Below, in pieces: positions 1-7,722 of a stretch of DNA of 64,000 bases (position 1 is its first letter; every line of letters begins with the position of its first letter). Below the pieces are notes generated by a model, which did no database searches, was not told the origin of the DNA, and saw only the letters and a program-made list of their open reading frames with translations. The DNA lies in contig JBAZSJ010000002.1 in assembly GCA_041662485.1 (NCBI GenBank), positions 1 through 64,000 of the forward strand. Direction: 5' to 3'. The position numbers and the translations under genes were made by a program. The DNA comes from Rariglobus sp041662485. GTDB lineage: Bacteria; Verrucomicrobiota; Verrucomicrobiia; Opitutales; Opitutaceae.

Positions 1-101
1 GCCCCTCGCGAGGCCCGCCTTGGTCTTGGCTACGGTTGTTGTCACTTTCTCCGAACATTTCGTTTCATATGTTTAGTTCACGCCCATGCCGGGCACACGA
101 G

Positions 102-121
102 ACGCGACCTCCCGGTCGCGT
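102..121. repeat. REP-like palindrome (ACGCGACC/GGTCGCGT)
   Basis: Eight-base arms around CTCCC-type loop. The core ACCTCCCGGT is shared with the palindromes at 17994, 21820 and 41442, so this is probably a diverged member of the same intergenic repeat family. The rest of 1-220 shows no gene that I can support. Confidence 0.5.
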
Positions 122-220
122 GACGGGACAGCAAGCTATCAAGTCCTGACCTCGGCCAATCGGGCACGACTGCGTCAGCCTGATCGGCGACTTCGCCCCC
201 GTAGGTATCCCAATCAAATA

Positions 221-240
221 ATATTAGTTGACCCTAATAT
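221..240. promoter_or_regulatory. Perfect palindrome, probable metalloregulator operator
   Basis: ATATTAG and CTAATAT form a perfect inverted repeat around a 6-base spacer, 37 bases before the start of the metal-binding protein gene. It contains CCTAAT, which recurs at 250, 265 and 1233. The position and the metal operon downstream suggest a binding site for a dimeric Mn/Fe regulator. Confidence 0.5.
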
Positions 241-250
241 CGCGCGTCGC

Positions 251-269
251 CTAATTTAGCCTTACCTAA
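251..269. promoter_or_regulatory. DtxR/IdeR/MntR-like box
   Basis: CTAATTTAGCCTTACCTAA matches the DtxR/IdeR consensus TTAGGTTAGCCTAACCTAA at 15 of 19 positions by eye, and ends eight bases before the ATG at 277. CCTAATTT also occurs as a direct repeat at 250-257 and 265-272. Binding here would block translation initiation or transcription of the metal importer operon when the metal is plentiful. No regulator gene is visible nearby. Confidence 0.5.
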
Positions 270-276
270 TTTTCCT

Positions 277-1197
277 ATGCGCCCCAATAAGACGTCTTTT
301 TGCACTGTGCTTTCTGCTCTCGGCGTCCTCATCGCCCTCATGCCCTGTCTGGCCGGAGCCGCTTCCGCCGACCGCCCCCGCGTCCTCACCACTTTCACCA
401 TCCTGGCCGACATGGCCAAAAACGTCGCCGGCGACTACGCCGACGTCGAATCGCTCACCAAGCCCGGCGCCGAAATCCACGGCTACGAACCCACGCCCAA
501 GGACATCGTCAAAACCCAACACGCCAGCCTCGTGCTCTGGAACGGCATGAACCTTGAACGCTGGTTCGAGAAGTTTTTCGACAATGTAAAAAACGTCCCT
601 CAGGTCGTCGTCACCAACGGCATCGAACCCATGGGCATCGCCGAGGGCCCCTACACCGGCAAGCCCAACCCCCACGCCTGGATGTCGCCCGCCAACGCCC
701 TGCGCTATGTGGACAACATCCGCGCCGCCCTCGCCAAAATCGACCCCGCCCACGCCGAGGGCTACGCCGCCAACGCCGCCGCCTACTCCGCCAAAATCAG
801 CGCCCTCGAAGCCCCCGTTCGCGCGAAACTCGAACGCATCCCCGCCTCCCGGCGCTGGCTCGTCTCCAGCGAAGGAGCCTTCTCCTACCTCTGCCGCGAC
901 TACGGCATGCGGCAACTCTACCTCTGGCCCATCAACGCCGACGCCCAAGGCACCCCCCGGCAGGTCCAGCACGTGATCGACGTCGTCCGGAAAAACCAAA
1001 TCCCCGTCGTCTTCAGCGAAAGCACCGTGAGCGACAAACCCGCCCGCCAGGTCGCCAAGGAAACCGGCGCGCGCTACGGCGGCGTCCTCTACGTCGATTC
1101 CCTCACCGACGCCAAGGGCCCCGTGCCCACCTACCTCGCCCTGCTCGAATACAACGCCGACACCATCGTCAAAGCCTTCCTCGGCGCCCCCAACTGA
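277..1197 (+). CDS. Manganese/iron-type ABC transporter substrate-binding protein
   Basis: A 306-residue periplasmic metal-binding lipoprotein-like/ZnuA-PsaA (cluster A-I) protein that would deliver a divalent metal to the permeases encoded downstream. It has a signal peptide over residues 1-30. The expected ligands can be read as H68 (HGYEP), H133 (NPHAWM), E199 (SSEGAF) and D274 (YVDSLTD). The His-His-Glu-Asp set is that of manganese or iron binders such as PsaA; zinc binders have His in place of the Glu. The ATG lies just after two operator-like palindromes. It is the first gene of a five-gene unit ending at 4900. The metal preference is inferred from the ligands and not tested. Confidence 0.88.
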   Translation: MRPNKTSFCTVLSALGVLIALMPCLAGAASADRPRVLTTFTILADMAKNVAGDYADVESLTKPGAEIHGYEPTPKDIVKTQHASLVLWNGMNLERWFEKFFDNVKNVPQVVVTNGIEPMGIAEGPYTGKPNPHAWMSPANALRYVDNIRAALAKIDPAHAEGYAANAAAYSAKISALEAPVRAKLERIPASRRWLVSSEGAFSYLCRDYGMRQLYLWPINADAQGTPRQVQHVIDVVRKNQIPVVFSESTVSDKPARQVAKETGARYGGVLYVDSLTDAKGPVPTYLALLEYNADTIVKAFLGAPN

Positions 1198-1214
1198 TTC
1201 CCCTTCCACCCAAC

Positions 1215-1259
1215 GCTTCCCGGGCAAAGTAACCTAATAGGTTACTTTGCCCGGGAAGC
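1215..1259. repeat. 45-bp near-perfect palindrome after the binding-protein gene
   Basis: Two 22-base arms (1215-1236 and 1238-1259) are perfectly complementary around one base. The core AACCTAATAGGTT carries the same CCTAAT half-site as the upstream operators. No T-run follows, so it is not a classic terminator. It could be a processing or attenuation hairpin that sets binding-protein mRNA levels above those of the downstream genes, or a second regulator site. Confidence 0.6.
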
Positions 1260-1372
1260 TGAAAACTCCAAAAACCTGATACGCCAGTGGTAGTGGGCGT
1301 CCCCAAAGGCAGGCTCCGACCTCCTGGCGGGGCCGCTTCAAAATCGACCCGACCTCAGCCTCATCTTATTTC

Positions 1373-2215
1373 ATGGAAAAACTCCTCCTCACCGCCGCCC
1401 TCGCGCTCGCCTCCACCGCCTTGGCCGCCGAAACCGCTCCGGCCGACAAATCCGGCTACACGCTTTTCAACCCCACCCCGCGCGCCCAGATGCGCGAACT
1501 CAGCACCGACCGTCCCGACCAAACCGAGAGCCCCTACACCGTCGACGCCGGCCACTGGCAGATTGAGCTCGATTTCGCCACCTACACCCTCGACCGCGAC
1601 GCCGGCGTCCGCACCGAGACCTGGAACGTCGCCCCGGTCAACGTGAAGCTCGGCCTCACCAACACCACCGACCTACAGGTGATGTTCGACAGCTATTCCC
1701 GCGAAAGCGTCCGCACCGGCGGCGCCACCACCACGACCAAAGACTGGGGCGACCTCACCCTGCGCCTGAAGCATAACCTCTGGGGCAACGACGGAGGCGA
1801 CACCGCCCTCGCCCTCATGCCCTTCGTCAAAATTCCCCTCGATACCGGTGACACCGGCAACGACCTCCTCGAAGGCGGCCTCATCGTCCCCCTCTCCGTC
1901 AGCCTGCCCGCCGGCTGGGGCATGGGGCTGATGACCGAACTCGACGCCGTGACCGACGCCGCCGGCAACGATCTCCACGCCGAGTGGGTCAACACCGTCA
2001 CCTTCAGCCATGATCTCACCTCCAGGCTTGGCGGCTACGTCGAGTTCGTCTCCGTCCACAGCGCCGAAAGCGGCGCGGATTGGGTCGCGCAATTCGACGC
2101 CGGCCTGACCTACGCCGTCAGCGACGACATCCAGCTCGACGGCGGCTGCAACTTCGGCCTCACCCGCTCAGCGCCCGATGTGCAACCCTTCCTCGGAGTC
2201 TCCCTTCGATTCTGA
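1373..2215 (+). CDS. Putative outer-membrane transporter (phenol MetA-pathway-like family)
   Basis: A 280-residue secreted protein with a signal peptide (residues 1-19, ending ALAAE). After STDRPDQTESPYTVDAGHWQ it is dominated by alternating strand-like segments, and it ends in a terminal Phe (SLRF) as many outer-membrane barrels do. The N-terminal motif resembles the family annotated as 'transporter, putative MetA-pathway of phenol degradation'. It sits between the metal-binding protein and its ATPase, so a role in passing metal across the outer membrane is plausible but unproven. The start is the first ATG after the 1215 palindrome. Confidence 0.6.
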   Translation: MEKLLLTAALALASTALAAETAPADKSGYTLFNPTPRAQMRELSTDRPDQTESPYTVDAGHWQIELDFATYTLDRDAGVRTETWNVAPVNVKLGLTNTTDLQVMFDSYSRESVRTGGATTTTKDWGDLTLRLKHNLWGNDGGDTALALMPFVKIPLDTGDTGNDLLEGGLIVPLSVSLPAGWGMGLMTELDAVTDAAGNDLHAEWVNTVTFSHDLTSRLGGYVEFVSVHSAESGADWVAQFDAGLTYAVSDDIQLDGGCNFGLTRSAPDVQPFLGVSLRF

Positions 2216-2223
2216 TCCATCCC

Positions 2224-3138
2224 ATGTCCTCCGCCGAAACCCTCACGCTGGAAGCCTCCGACGTGGCCGTGACCTATCCCAACGGCCACACCGCCCTCCG
2301 CGACGCCAGTTTCCGTCTCGCGGGCGGCACCATCTGCGCGCTCGTCGGCGTCAACGGCTCCGGCAAGTCCACCCTCTTCAAGGCCCTCATGGGCTTTGTC
2401 CAGCCCTCCCGCGGCCGCGTCGAGATCAACGGCCGCCCCGTGCGCGAGGCCCAGAAAAAAAGCTGGGTCGCCTACGTCCCCCAAGCCGAGGAGGTGGACT
2501 GGAGTTTCCCCGTCAGCGTTCACGATGTCGTGATGATGGGCCGCTACGGCTACATGAACTTCCTGCGCATCCCCCGCGCCGCCGACCGCCAGGCTGTCGA
2601 GGAAAGCCTCCGCCGCGTCGCCATGTGGGATTTTCGCGACCGGCAGATCGGCGAACTCTCCGGCGGACAAAAAAAACGCGTCTTCGTCGCCCGTGCCCTC
2701 GCCCAGCGCGGCCGCGTCATCCTCCTTGACGAACCTTTTACCGGCGTGGACGTGAAGACCGAGGAAGCCATTGTCACCCTCCTCCGTGAATTGCGCGACG
2801 AGGGCCGCCTCATCCTCGTCTCCACCCACAACCTCGGCTCCGTGCCCGAGTTTTGCGACCAGGTCGTGCTCATCAACCGCACCGTTCTCGCCTACGGCCC
2901 CACCGCCCAGGTCTTCACCGCCGAAAACCTCACCCACGCCTTCGGTGGCGCGCTGCGTCACTTCGATCTCTCCCGTTCCACCGTCAACGACCACGACGGC
3001 CGCCAGGTCACCGTCCTCACCGACGACGAACGCCCCCTCGTGCTCGGCAAGAGCGGCCATCTCGAATACCTGGATCGCTCCGGCCGCGAAAAACTGCTCT
3101 CCGACCGCGAAAAAGAAGAAGAGGCCCAGGACAAATAA
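2224..3138 (+). CDS. Metal ABC transporter ATP-binding protein (Mn/Fe/Zn type)
   Basis: A 304-residue cytoplasmic ATPase that powers the importer. It shows Walker A GVNGSGKST near residues 40-48, the Q-loop in YVPQAEEVDWSFP, signature LSGGQKKR, Walker B VILLDEPFTGVD and the H-loop STHN. YVPQ..VDW.FP and DVVMMGRYG are typical of the ZnuC/SitB/PsaB group. The start is placed at ATG 2224, eight bases after the previous stop, because homology begins there; an open frame continues upstream but overlaps the preceding gene. The C-terminus carries about 50 charged residues beyond the usual domain. Confidence 0.9.
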   Translation: MSSAETLTLEASDVAVTYPNGHTALRDASFRLAGGTICALVGVNGSGKSTLFKALMGFVQPSRGRVEINGRPVREAQKKSWVAYVPQAEEVDWSFPVSVHDVVMMGRYGYMNFLRIPRAADRQAVEESLRRVAMWDFRDRQIGELSGGQKKRVFVARALAQRGRVILLDEPFTGVDVKTEEAIVTLLRELRDEGRLILVSTHNLGSVPEFCDQVVLINRTVLAYGPTAQVFTAENLTHAFGGALRHFDLSRSTVNDHDGRQVTVLTDDERPLVLGKSGHLEYLDRSGREKLLSDREKEEEAQDK

Positions 3139-3185
3139 GCCCCCTGGCACCCGCGCCGCCGCGACCGCCATTCCAGCCTAAGACC

Positions 3186-4049
3186 ATGCAAACCTGGCTC
3201 ATCCCTTTCCACTACGACTACATGCTCACCGCCATGTGGACGAGCGCGCTGATCGGCGGCGTCTGCGGCCTGCTTTCCGGCTTCATCACGCTCAAAGGCT
3301 GGTCGCTCATGGGTGACGCGCTCTCCCACGCGGTCGTGCCGGGCGTCGCCCTCGCCTACATGGCCGGCCTGCCTTTCGCCGTCGGTGCGTTTACCAGCGG
3401 ACTGCTCGCCGCCGGGGCCATGGCCTTTGTCAAAATGAAGACCCCCGTGCGCGAAGACGCCGTCATCGGCATCGTGTTCACCTCCTTCTTTGCGCTCGGC
3501 CTGCTGCTCATCTCCCTCTTCCCGAGCCAGGTGGATCTCAAGAGCATCATTTTCGGCAACATCCTCGGCATCGCTTTCGACGACATCGTCCAAGTCGTCA
3601 TCGTCTCCGGCGTGTGCCTGCTCGTGCTCGCGCTCAAATGGCGCGACCTCCTCCTCTTCTGCTTCGACCAAAACCAGGCGCGCGCCCTCGGCCTGCGCGT
3701 CGGCCTGCTGCACGTCACCCTCCTCCTTCTCCTCTCCGCCACCGCCGTGGCCGCGCTCCAGGCCGTCGGCGCCATGCTCGTGGTCGCCATGCTCATCACC
3801 CCGGGCGCGACGGCCTATCTGCTCACCGACCGCTTCGGCGTGATGCTGCTCATCGGGGCCGCGCTGGGCGTGGTCACCTCGTTCGTCGGAGCCTATGCCA
3901 GCTACTACTTCGACGGCGCGACCGGCGGCTGCATCGTCACCCTCCAGGCGCTGATCTTCATCGTCGTGCTGATCCTCGCTCCCAAACACGGCCTGCTGGC
4001 GGCCCGCCGCGCCCGCCGGAACGCCCTGCTCCAGGAGGCCTCCGCGTGA
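3186..4049 (+). CDS. Metal ABC transporter permease (ABC-3 family), first copy
   Basis: A 287-residue integral membrane protein with about eight hydrophobic segments. The features of the ZnuB/PsaC/MntB family are visible: GWSLMGDALSHAVVPGVALAY near the second membrane segment, and the conserved block GAMLVVAMLITPGATAYLL. It starts at ATG 3186, 47 bases after the ATPase stop. Its stop overlaps the GTG of the next permease (GTGA), so the two are translationally coupled and probably form a heterodimeric pore. Confidence 0.88.
   Translation: MQTWLIPFHYDYMLTAMWTSALIGGVCGLLSGFITLKGWSLMGDALSHAVVPGVALAYMAGLPFAVGAFTSGLLAAGAMAFVKMKTPVREDAVIGIVFTSFFALGLLLISLFPSQVDLKSIIFGNILGIAFDDIVQVVIVSGVCLLVLALKWRDLLLFCFDQNQARALGLRVGLLHVTLLLLLSATAVAALQAVGAMLVVAMLITPGATAYLLTDRFGVMLLIGAALGVVTSFVGAYASYYFDGATGGCIVTLQALIFIVVLILAPKHGLLAARRARRNALLQEASA
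4033..4038 (+). promoter_or_regulatory. Shine-Dalgarno for the second permease
   Basis: AGGAGG lies inside the end of the first permease gene, seven bases before the GTG at 4046, and decides that GTG as the start of the second permease. Confidence 0.7.
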
Positions 4050-4900
4050 TCGATACGCTCCTCGAGCCGTTTCACTACGGCTTCATGCTGCAAGCGCTCG
4101 GTATCGGCGCGCTCGTCGCCGCCGTCGGCGCCGTGCTCTCGTGCTTCCTGGTGTTGCGCGGCTGGTCGCTGATGGGCGACGCCATTTCCCACGCCGTCCT
4201 CCCCGGCATCGTGATCGCCTACATCGCCGGCATTCCTCTGTCCGTCGGCGCGTTTGGCAGCGGCCTCTTCTGCGCGGTCGCAACCGGCTGGGTAAAGGCC
4301 AACAGCCGCATCAAAGAAGACACCGTCATGGGCGTGGTCTTCACCGGCCTCTTCGCCTTCGGCCTCGTGCTGTTTTCCAAGACGCCCTCCGACCTCCACC
4401 TCGACCACATCCTCTTCGGCAACATTCTCGGCATTTCCTCCGCACAGCTCTGGGAAACGGGCGTGCTCTCGGCCGTCGTGCTCGGCGTGGTGCTCGTGTT
4501 GCGCCGCGATCTGCTCCTGGTCTGCTTTGACCCTACCCACGCCCGCGCGCTCGGACACTCGGTGAAGGCGCTTACCTACCTGCTGCTCATCCTCCTGTCG
4601 CTGGCCATCGTCGCCGCGATGAAGGCGGTGGGCCTCGTCCTCGTCATCGCCATGCTGGTCACGCCGGGGGCGACCGCCCAACTGCTCACGCACCGCTTCG
4701 ACCGCATGCTCTGCCTTGCGGTGCTCATCGCCGTCGTCTCCGCGCTGACGGGCGTTTACATCAGCTACTTTATCGATGGCGCCCCCGCCGCCTGCATCGT
4801 GCTCGTGCAGGCCCTGGTCTTCGTTGTCGCCCTGCTGTTCGCCCCGGGTCGCGGCCTGCTCCGCCGCCGGGCAAGCTCCCCGGCGCTGTCCGCAACGTAA
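4046..4900 (+). CDS. Metal ABC transporter permease (ABC-3 family), second copy
   Basis: A 284-residue paralogue of the preceding permease. It has the same blocks (GWSLMGDAISHAVLPGIVIAYIAG; GLVLVIAMLVTPGATAQLL) and about eight membrane segments. It starts at GTG 4046 behind a good AGGAGG and overlaps the previous stop by four bases. Two different permeases in one operon is the usual layout of Mn/Fe Sit/Tro-type importers, which supports the Mn/Fe reading of the binding-protein ligands. It is the last gene of the operon; a repeat-filled gap follows. Confidence 0.88.
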   Translation: MIDTLLEPFHYGFMLQALGIGALVAAVGAVLSCFLVLRGWSLMGDAISHAVLPGIVIAYIAGIPLSVGAFGSGLFCAVATGWVKANSRIKEDTVMGVVFTGLFAFGLVLFSKTPSDLHLDHILFGNILGISSAQLWETGVLSAVVLGVVLVLRRDLLLVCFDPTHARALGHSVKALTYLLLILLSLAIVAAMKAVGLVLVIAMLVTPGATAQLLTHRFDRMLCLAVLIAVVSALTGVYISYFIDGAPAACIVLVQALVFVVALLFAPGRGLLRRRASSPALSAT

Positions 4901-4928
4901 AACCCTGGACAAGCTCCGAGCATTGGGA

Positions 4929-4980
4929 GGGTCCACCTCCGTGTGGACCGTTTTAGGCACGGACGACACGGAGGTCGTCC
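4929..4980. repeat. Pair of REP-like hairpins
   Basis: GGTCCACctccgtGTGGACC (4929-4948) and GGACGACacggagGTCGTCC (4961-4980) are two imperfectly related hairpins carrying inverted copies of ACCTCC/GGAGGT. This is the standard double-hairpin form of bacterial REP doublets. They fill much of the 185-base gap between the metal operon and the next permease and may also end transcription. Confidence 0.6.
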
Positions 4981-5085
4981 CTCCCTACACCAACCAAACC
5001 GCCATAAACCTCAGCGTATTTTCGCCAAGGGAATACCCGCTTCGGCCTTGCCTCGCGTTCGGCAATCCAAACACACTCCCGCCCG

Positions 5086-6780
5086 ATGTCACAGTCGTTT
5101 GCCCGGCTGGTTTTTTTCGTCACGGCGCTCTTCTTCGCCGTGTTTTTCATCTGGCCCATAATCCAGATCCTCAAAGGCGGCTTCATCGACGCCGACGGAC
5201 ACCTCACCTTTGCCTACGTCGCCGCCTTGCTGAGGGACCCGATCTATCTCGGCGGCATCGGGAATTCCTTCCTGCTCGCCTGCACGACCACGTCGCTGGC
5301 GTTTCTCATCGCCCTTCCGCTCGCTTTCATCAGCGACCGTTTCCTTTTTCCGGCCAAGGGCATCCTGAGTTCGGTGGTGCTCATCCCCATGATCCTGCCG
5401 CCCTTTGTCGGAGCCATCGGGATCAAACAAATCTTCGGCCAATACGGCGCCTTCAACGCCCTGCTCATCCAGCTGAACCTTCGACCCGAGGGCTGGACCT
5501 ACGACTGGTTCGCGGTGTGCCCGTTTCTCGGCATCGCGGTTGTCAACGCCCTCTCTCTCTACCCCATCGTCTATCTCAACGCCGCCGCCGCGCTCGCCAA
5601 CGTTGATCCCGCCATGGAGGAAGCCGCCCAAAACCTCGGCTGCACCGGTTTCCGCCGCTTCTTCAAAATCACCCTGCCCCTCATCAAGCCGGGCCTGTTC
5701 GCCGGCGGCACCATCGTCTTCATCTGGGGATTCACCGAGCTGGGCGTCCCGCTCATCTTCGACTATCCGCGCGTCATCTCGGTGCAGATTTTCTACGGGC
5801 TGAAGGACATCGGCGGCAACCCGTTCCCCTACGCCCTCGTCGCCGTCATGCTCGCCTGCACGGTCATTCTCTACGCCGTGGGCAAGGGTCTCTTCGGACG
5901 CCAGAGCTACGCCATGATGGCCAAGGCCACCAGCTCCGGCGGCCCGCGCGCCCTGCCCGCCACGAAGGCGTGGCTGTGCACCGCCCTCTTCGGCGGCATC
6001 ACGTTTCTCGCGGTGCTCCCTCACATCGGCGTCGTCCTGGTCGCGTTCTCCCGCGACTGGTATGCGAGCGTTTTCCCCGCGCACCTCACCTTGGAAAATT
6101 TCAATCTCGCGCTCGGCAACAACCTCACCGTCCCGGCCATCGCCAACAGCCTGAAGTTCGCCAGCATCTCTACGATCATCGACGTGGTGCTCGGCATCGC
6201 CATCGCCTACGTCGTCGTCCGCTCGAAGATCCCCGGTCGCCAGGTGCTCGATTTCCTCGCCATGCTGCCGCTCGCGGTGCCCGGACTCGTGATTGCGTTC
6301 GGCTACCTTGCCATGAGCCAAGAGGGAAAATTCTTCGACTTCCTCAATCCGGTGCGCGATCCGACCATCCTGCTCATCATCGCCTACTCCGTGCGACGCC
6401 TGCCCTACGTTGTGCGCTCTGCCGCCGCCGGTTTCCAGCAGACCAGCGAAACGCTGGAGGAAGCCGCCCAAAACCTCGGCTGTCCTCCGCTCAAGGCCAC
6501 CTTCAAGATCACCCTGCCTCTCATCGCCGCCAATCTCATCGCCGGCGGCCTGCTCGCCTTCGCCTTCGCCATGCTGGAGGTCTCCGACTCTCTGGTGCTC
6601 GCGCAGAAGCAGGCGTTTTATCCGATCACCAAGGCCATCCTCGAACTCTTCCAGTTGCTGGGCGACGGCAAGTTCATCGCCAGCGCGCTCGGCGTATGGG
6701 CGATGGTTTTCCTCGGCGTGACCATCGTGGGCATGAGCATCGTCCTCGGAAAAAAGATGGGGGCCATTTTCCGGGTTTGA
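5086..6780 (+). CDS. Two-domain ABC transporter permease (ferric iron/ThiP type)
   Basis: A 564-residue membrane protein made of two fused binding-protein-dependent permease domains, each with about six membrane segments. Each half has its own EAA loop for contact with the ATPase: EEAAQNLGCTGFRRFFKITL near residue 180 and EEAAQNLGCPPLKATFKITL near residue 460. This architecture is that of FbpB/SfuB/ThiP-type importers. No ATPase or binding protein lies beside it; the fitting partners are on the other strand at 18071-20776. It stands alone with a non-coding gap before it and an EamA gene after it. Confidence 0.85.
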   Translation: MSQSFARLVFFVTALFFAVFFIWPIIQILKGGFIDADGHLTFAYVAALLRDPIYLGGIGNSFLLACTTTSLAFLIALPLAFISDRFLFPAKGILSSVVLIPMILPPFVGAIGIKQIFGQYGAFNALLIQLNLRPEGWTYDWFAVCPFLGIAVVNALSLYPIVYLNAAAALANVDPAMEEAAQNLGCTGFRRFFKITLPLIKPGLFAGGTIVFIWGFTELGVPLIFDYPRVISVQIFYGLKDIGGNPFPYALVAVMLACTVILYAVGKGLFGRQSYAMMAKATSSGGPRALPATKAWLCTALFGGITFLAVLPHIGVVLVAFSRDWYASVFPAHLTLENFNLALGNNLTVPAIANSLKFASISTIIDVVLGIAIAYVVVRSKIPGRQVLDFLAMLPLAVPGLVIAFGYLAMSQEGKFFDFLNPVRDPTILLIIAYSVRRLPYVVRSAAAGFQQTSETLEEAAQNLGCPPLKATFKITLPLIAANLIAGGLLAFAFAMLEVSDSLVLAQKQAFYPITKAILELFQLLGDGKFIASALGVWAMVFLGVTIVGMSIVLGKKMGAIFRV

Positions 6781-6814
6781 CCGGCGGGCCGAAACCCGTG
6801 CGTGTCGTTGCTCC

Positions 6815-7669
6815 ATGCTTTACCTGCTCGTCGTATCCCTGCTCTGGGCCTTTTCGTTCGGACTGATCAAAGGGCAGCTCTCCGGACTCGACCCCGCCGC
6901 CGTCACGGTGGTGCGGCTGGCGTTTGCGCTGCTGGTGTTCCTCCCGTTTCTGCGCCTGGCAAAGATTCCGCGAAAGTCCCTCGGCTGGCTGGCAATGATC
7001 GGAGCCATCCAGTTCGGCGTCATGTATGTTCTCTACCTGACGTCCTTCGGCTACCTGCAGGCCCATGAGGTCGCGTTGTTCACCATCCTGACTCCTCTCT
7101 ACGTCACGTTGCTGGATGCAGCCTTGGAAAACCGTTTCCAACCGCGCCACGGCGTGGCCGCCCTTTTGTCCGTCATCGGCGCCGGCGTGCTGCTGTGGCA
7201 CGCCACCATCAGCTACGACCTGATGAAGGGGTTCATCCTGGTGCAACTGTCCAACCTGTGTTTCGCCGCCGGCCAGATCGCCTACAAACGCACGCGCCCC
7301 CTGCTCGGCGAGGCGGGCGAGGCAAACCTGTTCGCCGTGATGATGGCCGGCGCGCTGCTGACCGCGGCGAGCGCCTCCGCGTTCATGACGCCGTGGACGC
7401 AATTTCATCCCAACCTGAAGCAATGGGGCGTGCTCGCCTACCTCGGTGTGCTCGCGAGCGGACTGGGGTTCTTCGCGTGGAACCTGGGAGTGACCCGCGT
7501 CAACACCGGCACGCTCGCGGTCTTCAACAACGCCAAGATCCCGCTCGCAGTCGCCTGCTCGCTCCTCTTCTTCGGCGGTCAGGCCGATCTGCCCCGCCTC
7601 ATCGTCAGCATGGTCTTGCTCGGCCTCGCGGTCGGCGTGGCCGAGTATAAACAAAAACCCCGCCCCTGA
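6815..7669 (+). CDS. DMT-superfamily (EamA) transporter
   Basis: A 284-residue inner-membrane protein with about ten hydrophobic helices in two EamA repeats. The first begins LLWAFSFGLIKGQLSGLDPAAV and the second QLSNLCFAAGQIAYK. Such proteins export small metabolites or amino acids; the substrate cannot be read from sequence. It begins 34 bases after the permease stop and may be cotranscribed. Its last codons form one arm of the terminator at 7655. Confidence 0.85.
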   Translation: MLYLLVVSLLWAFSFGLIKGQLSGLDPAAVTVVRLAFALLVFLPFLRLAKIPRKSLGWLAMIGAIQFGVMYVLYLTSFGYLQAHEVALFTILTPLYVTLLDAALENRFQPRHGVAALLSVIGAGVLLWHATISYDLMKGFILVQLSNLCFAAGQIAYKRTRPLLGEAGEANLFAVMMAGALLTAASASAFMTPWTQFHPNLKQWGVLAYLGVLASGLGFFAWNLGVTRVNTGTLAVFNNAKIPLAVACSLLFFGGQADLPRLIVSMVLLGLAVGVAEYKQKPRP

Positions 7670-7684
7670 ATCGGGACGGGGTTT
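7655..7684. terminator. Bidirectional hairpin terminator
   Basis: AAACCCCG and CGGGGTTT arms close around CCCCTGAATCGGGA between the convergent EamA and TPR genes. A-rich DNA on the left and TTTGAAAG on the right suit intrinsic termination on both strands. The EamA stop codon lies in the loop. Confidence 0.65.
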
Positions 7685-7722
7685 GAAAGAGCAACCGCCC
7701 GGGCGGGCGCGCGAAAGCCGGA

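Noticed and set aside
262..1227. Minus-strand open frame opposite the metal-binding protein gene
   Set aside because: Gly/Val-rich shadow; the plus strand encodes all four metal ligands of the family.
5089..6816. Long antisense frame opposite the two-domain permease
   Set aside because: Charged, low-complexity translation with no motif; the permease on the other strand has two EAA loops and clear membrane helices.
7655..7684. REP element
   Set aside because: Lies between convergent genes with A/T tracts on both sides and no copies elsewhere in the window, so a terminator is the simpler reading.
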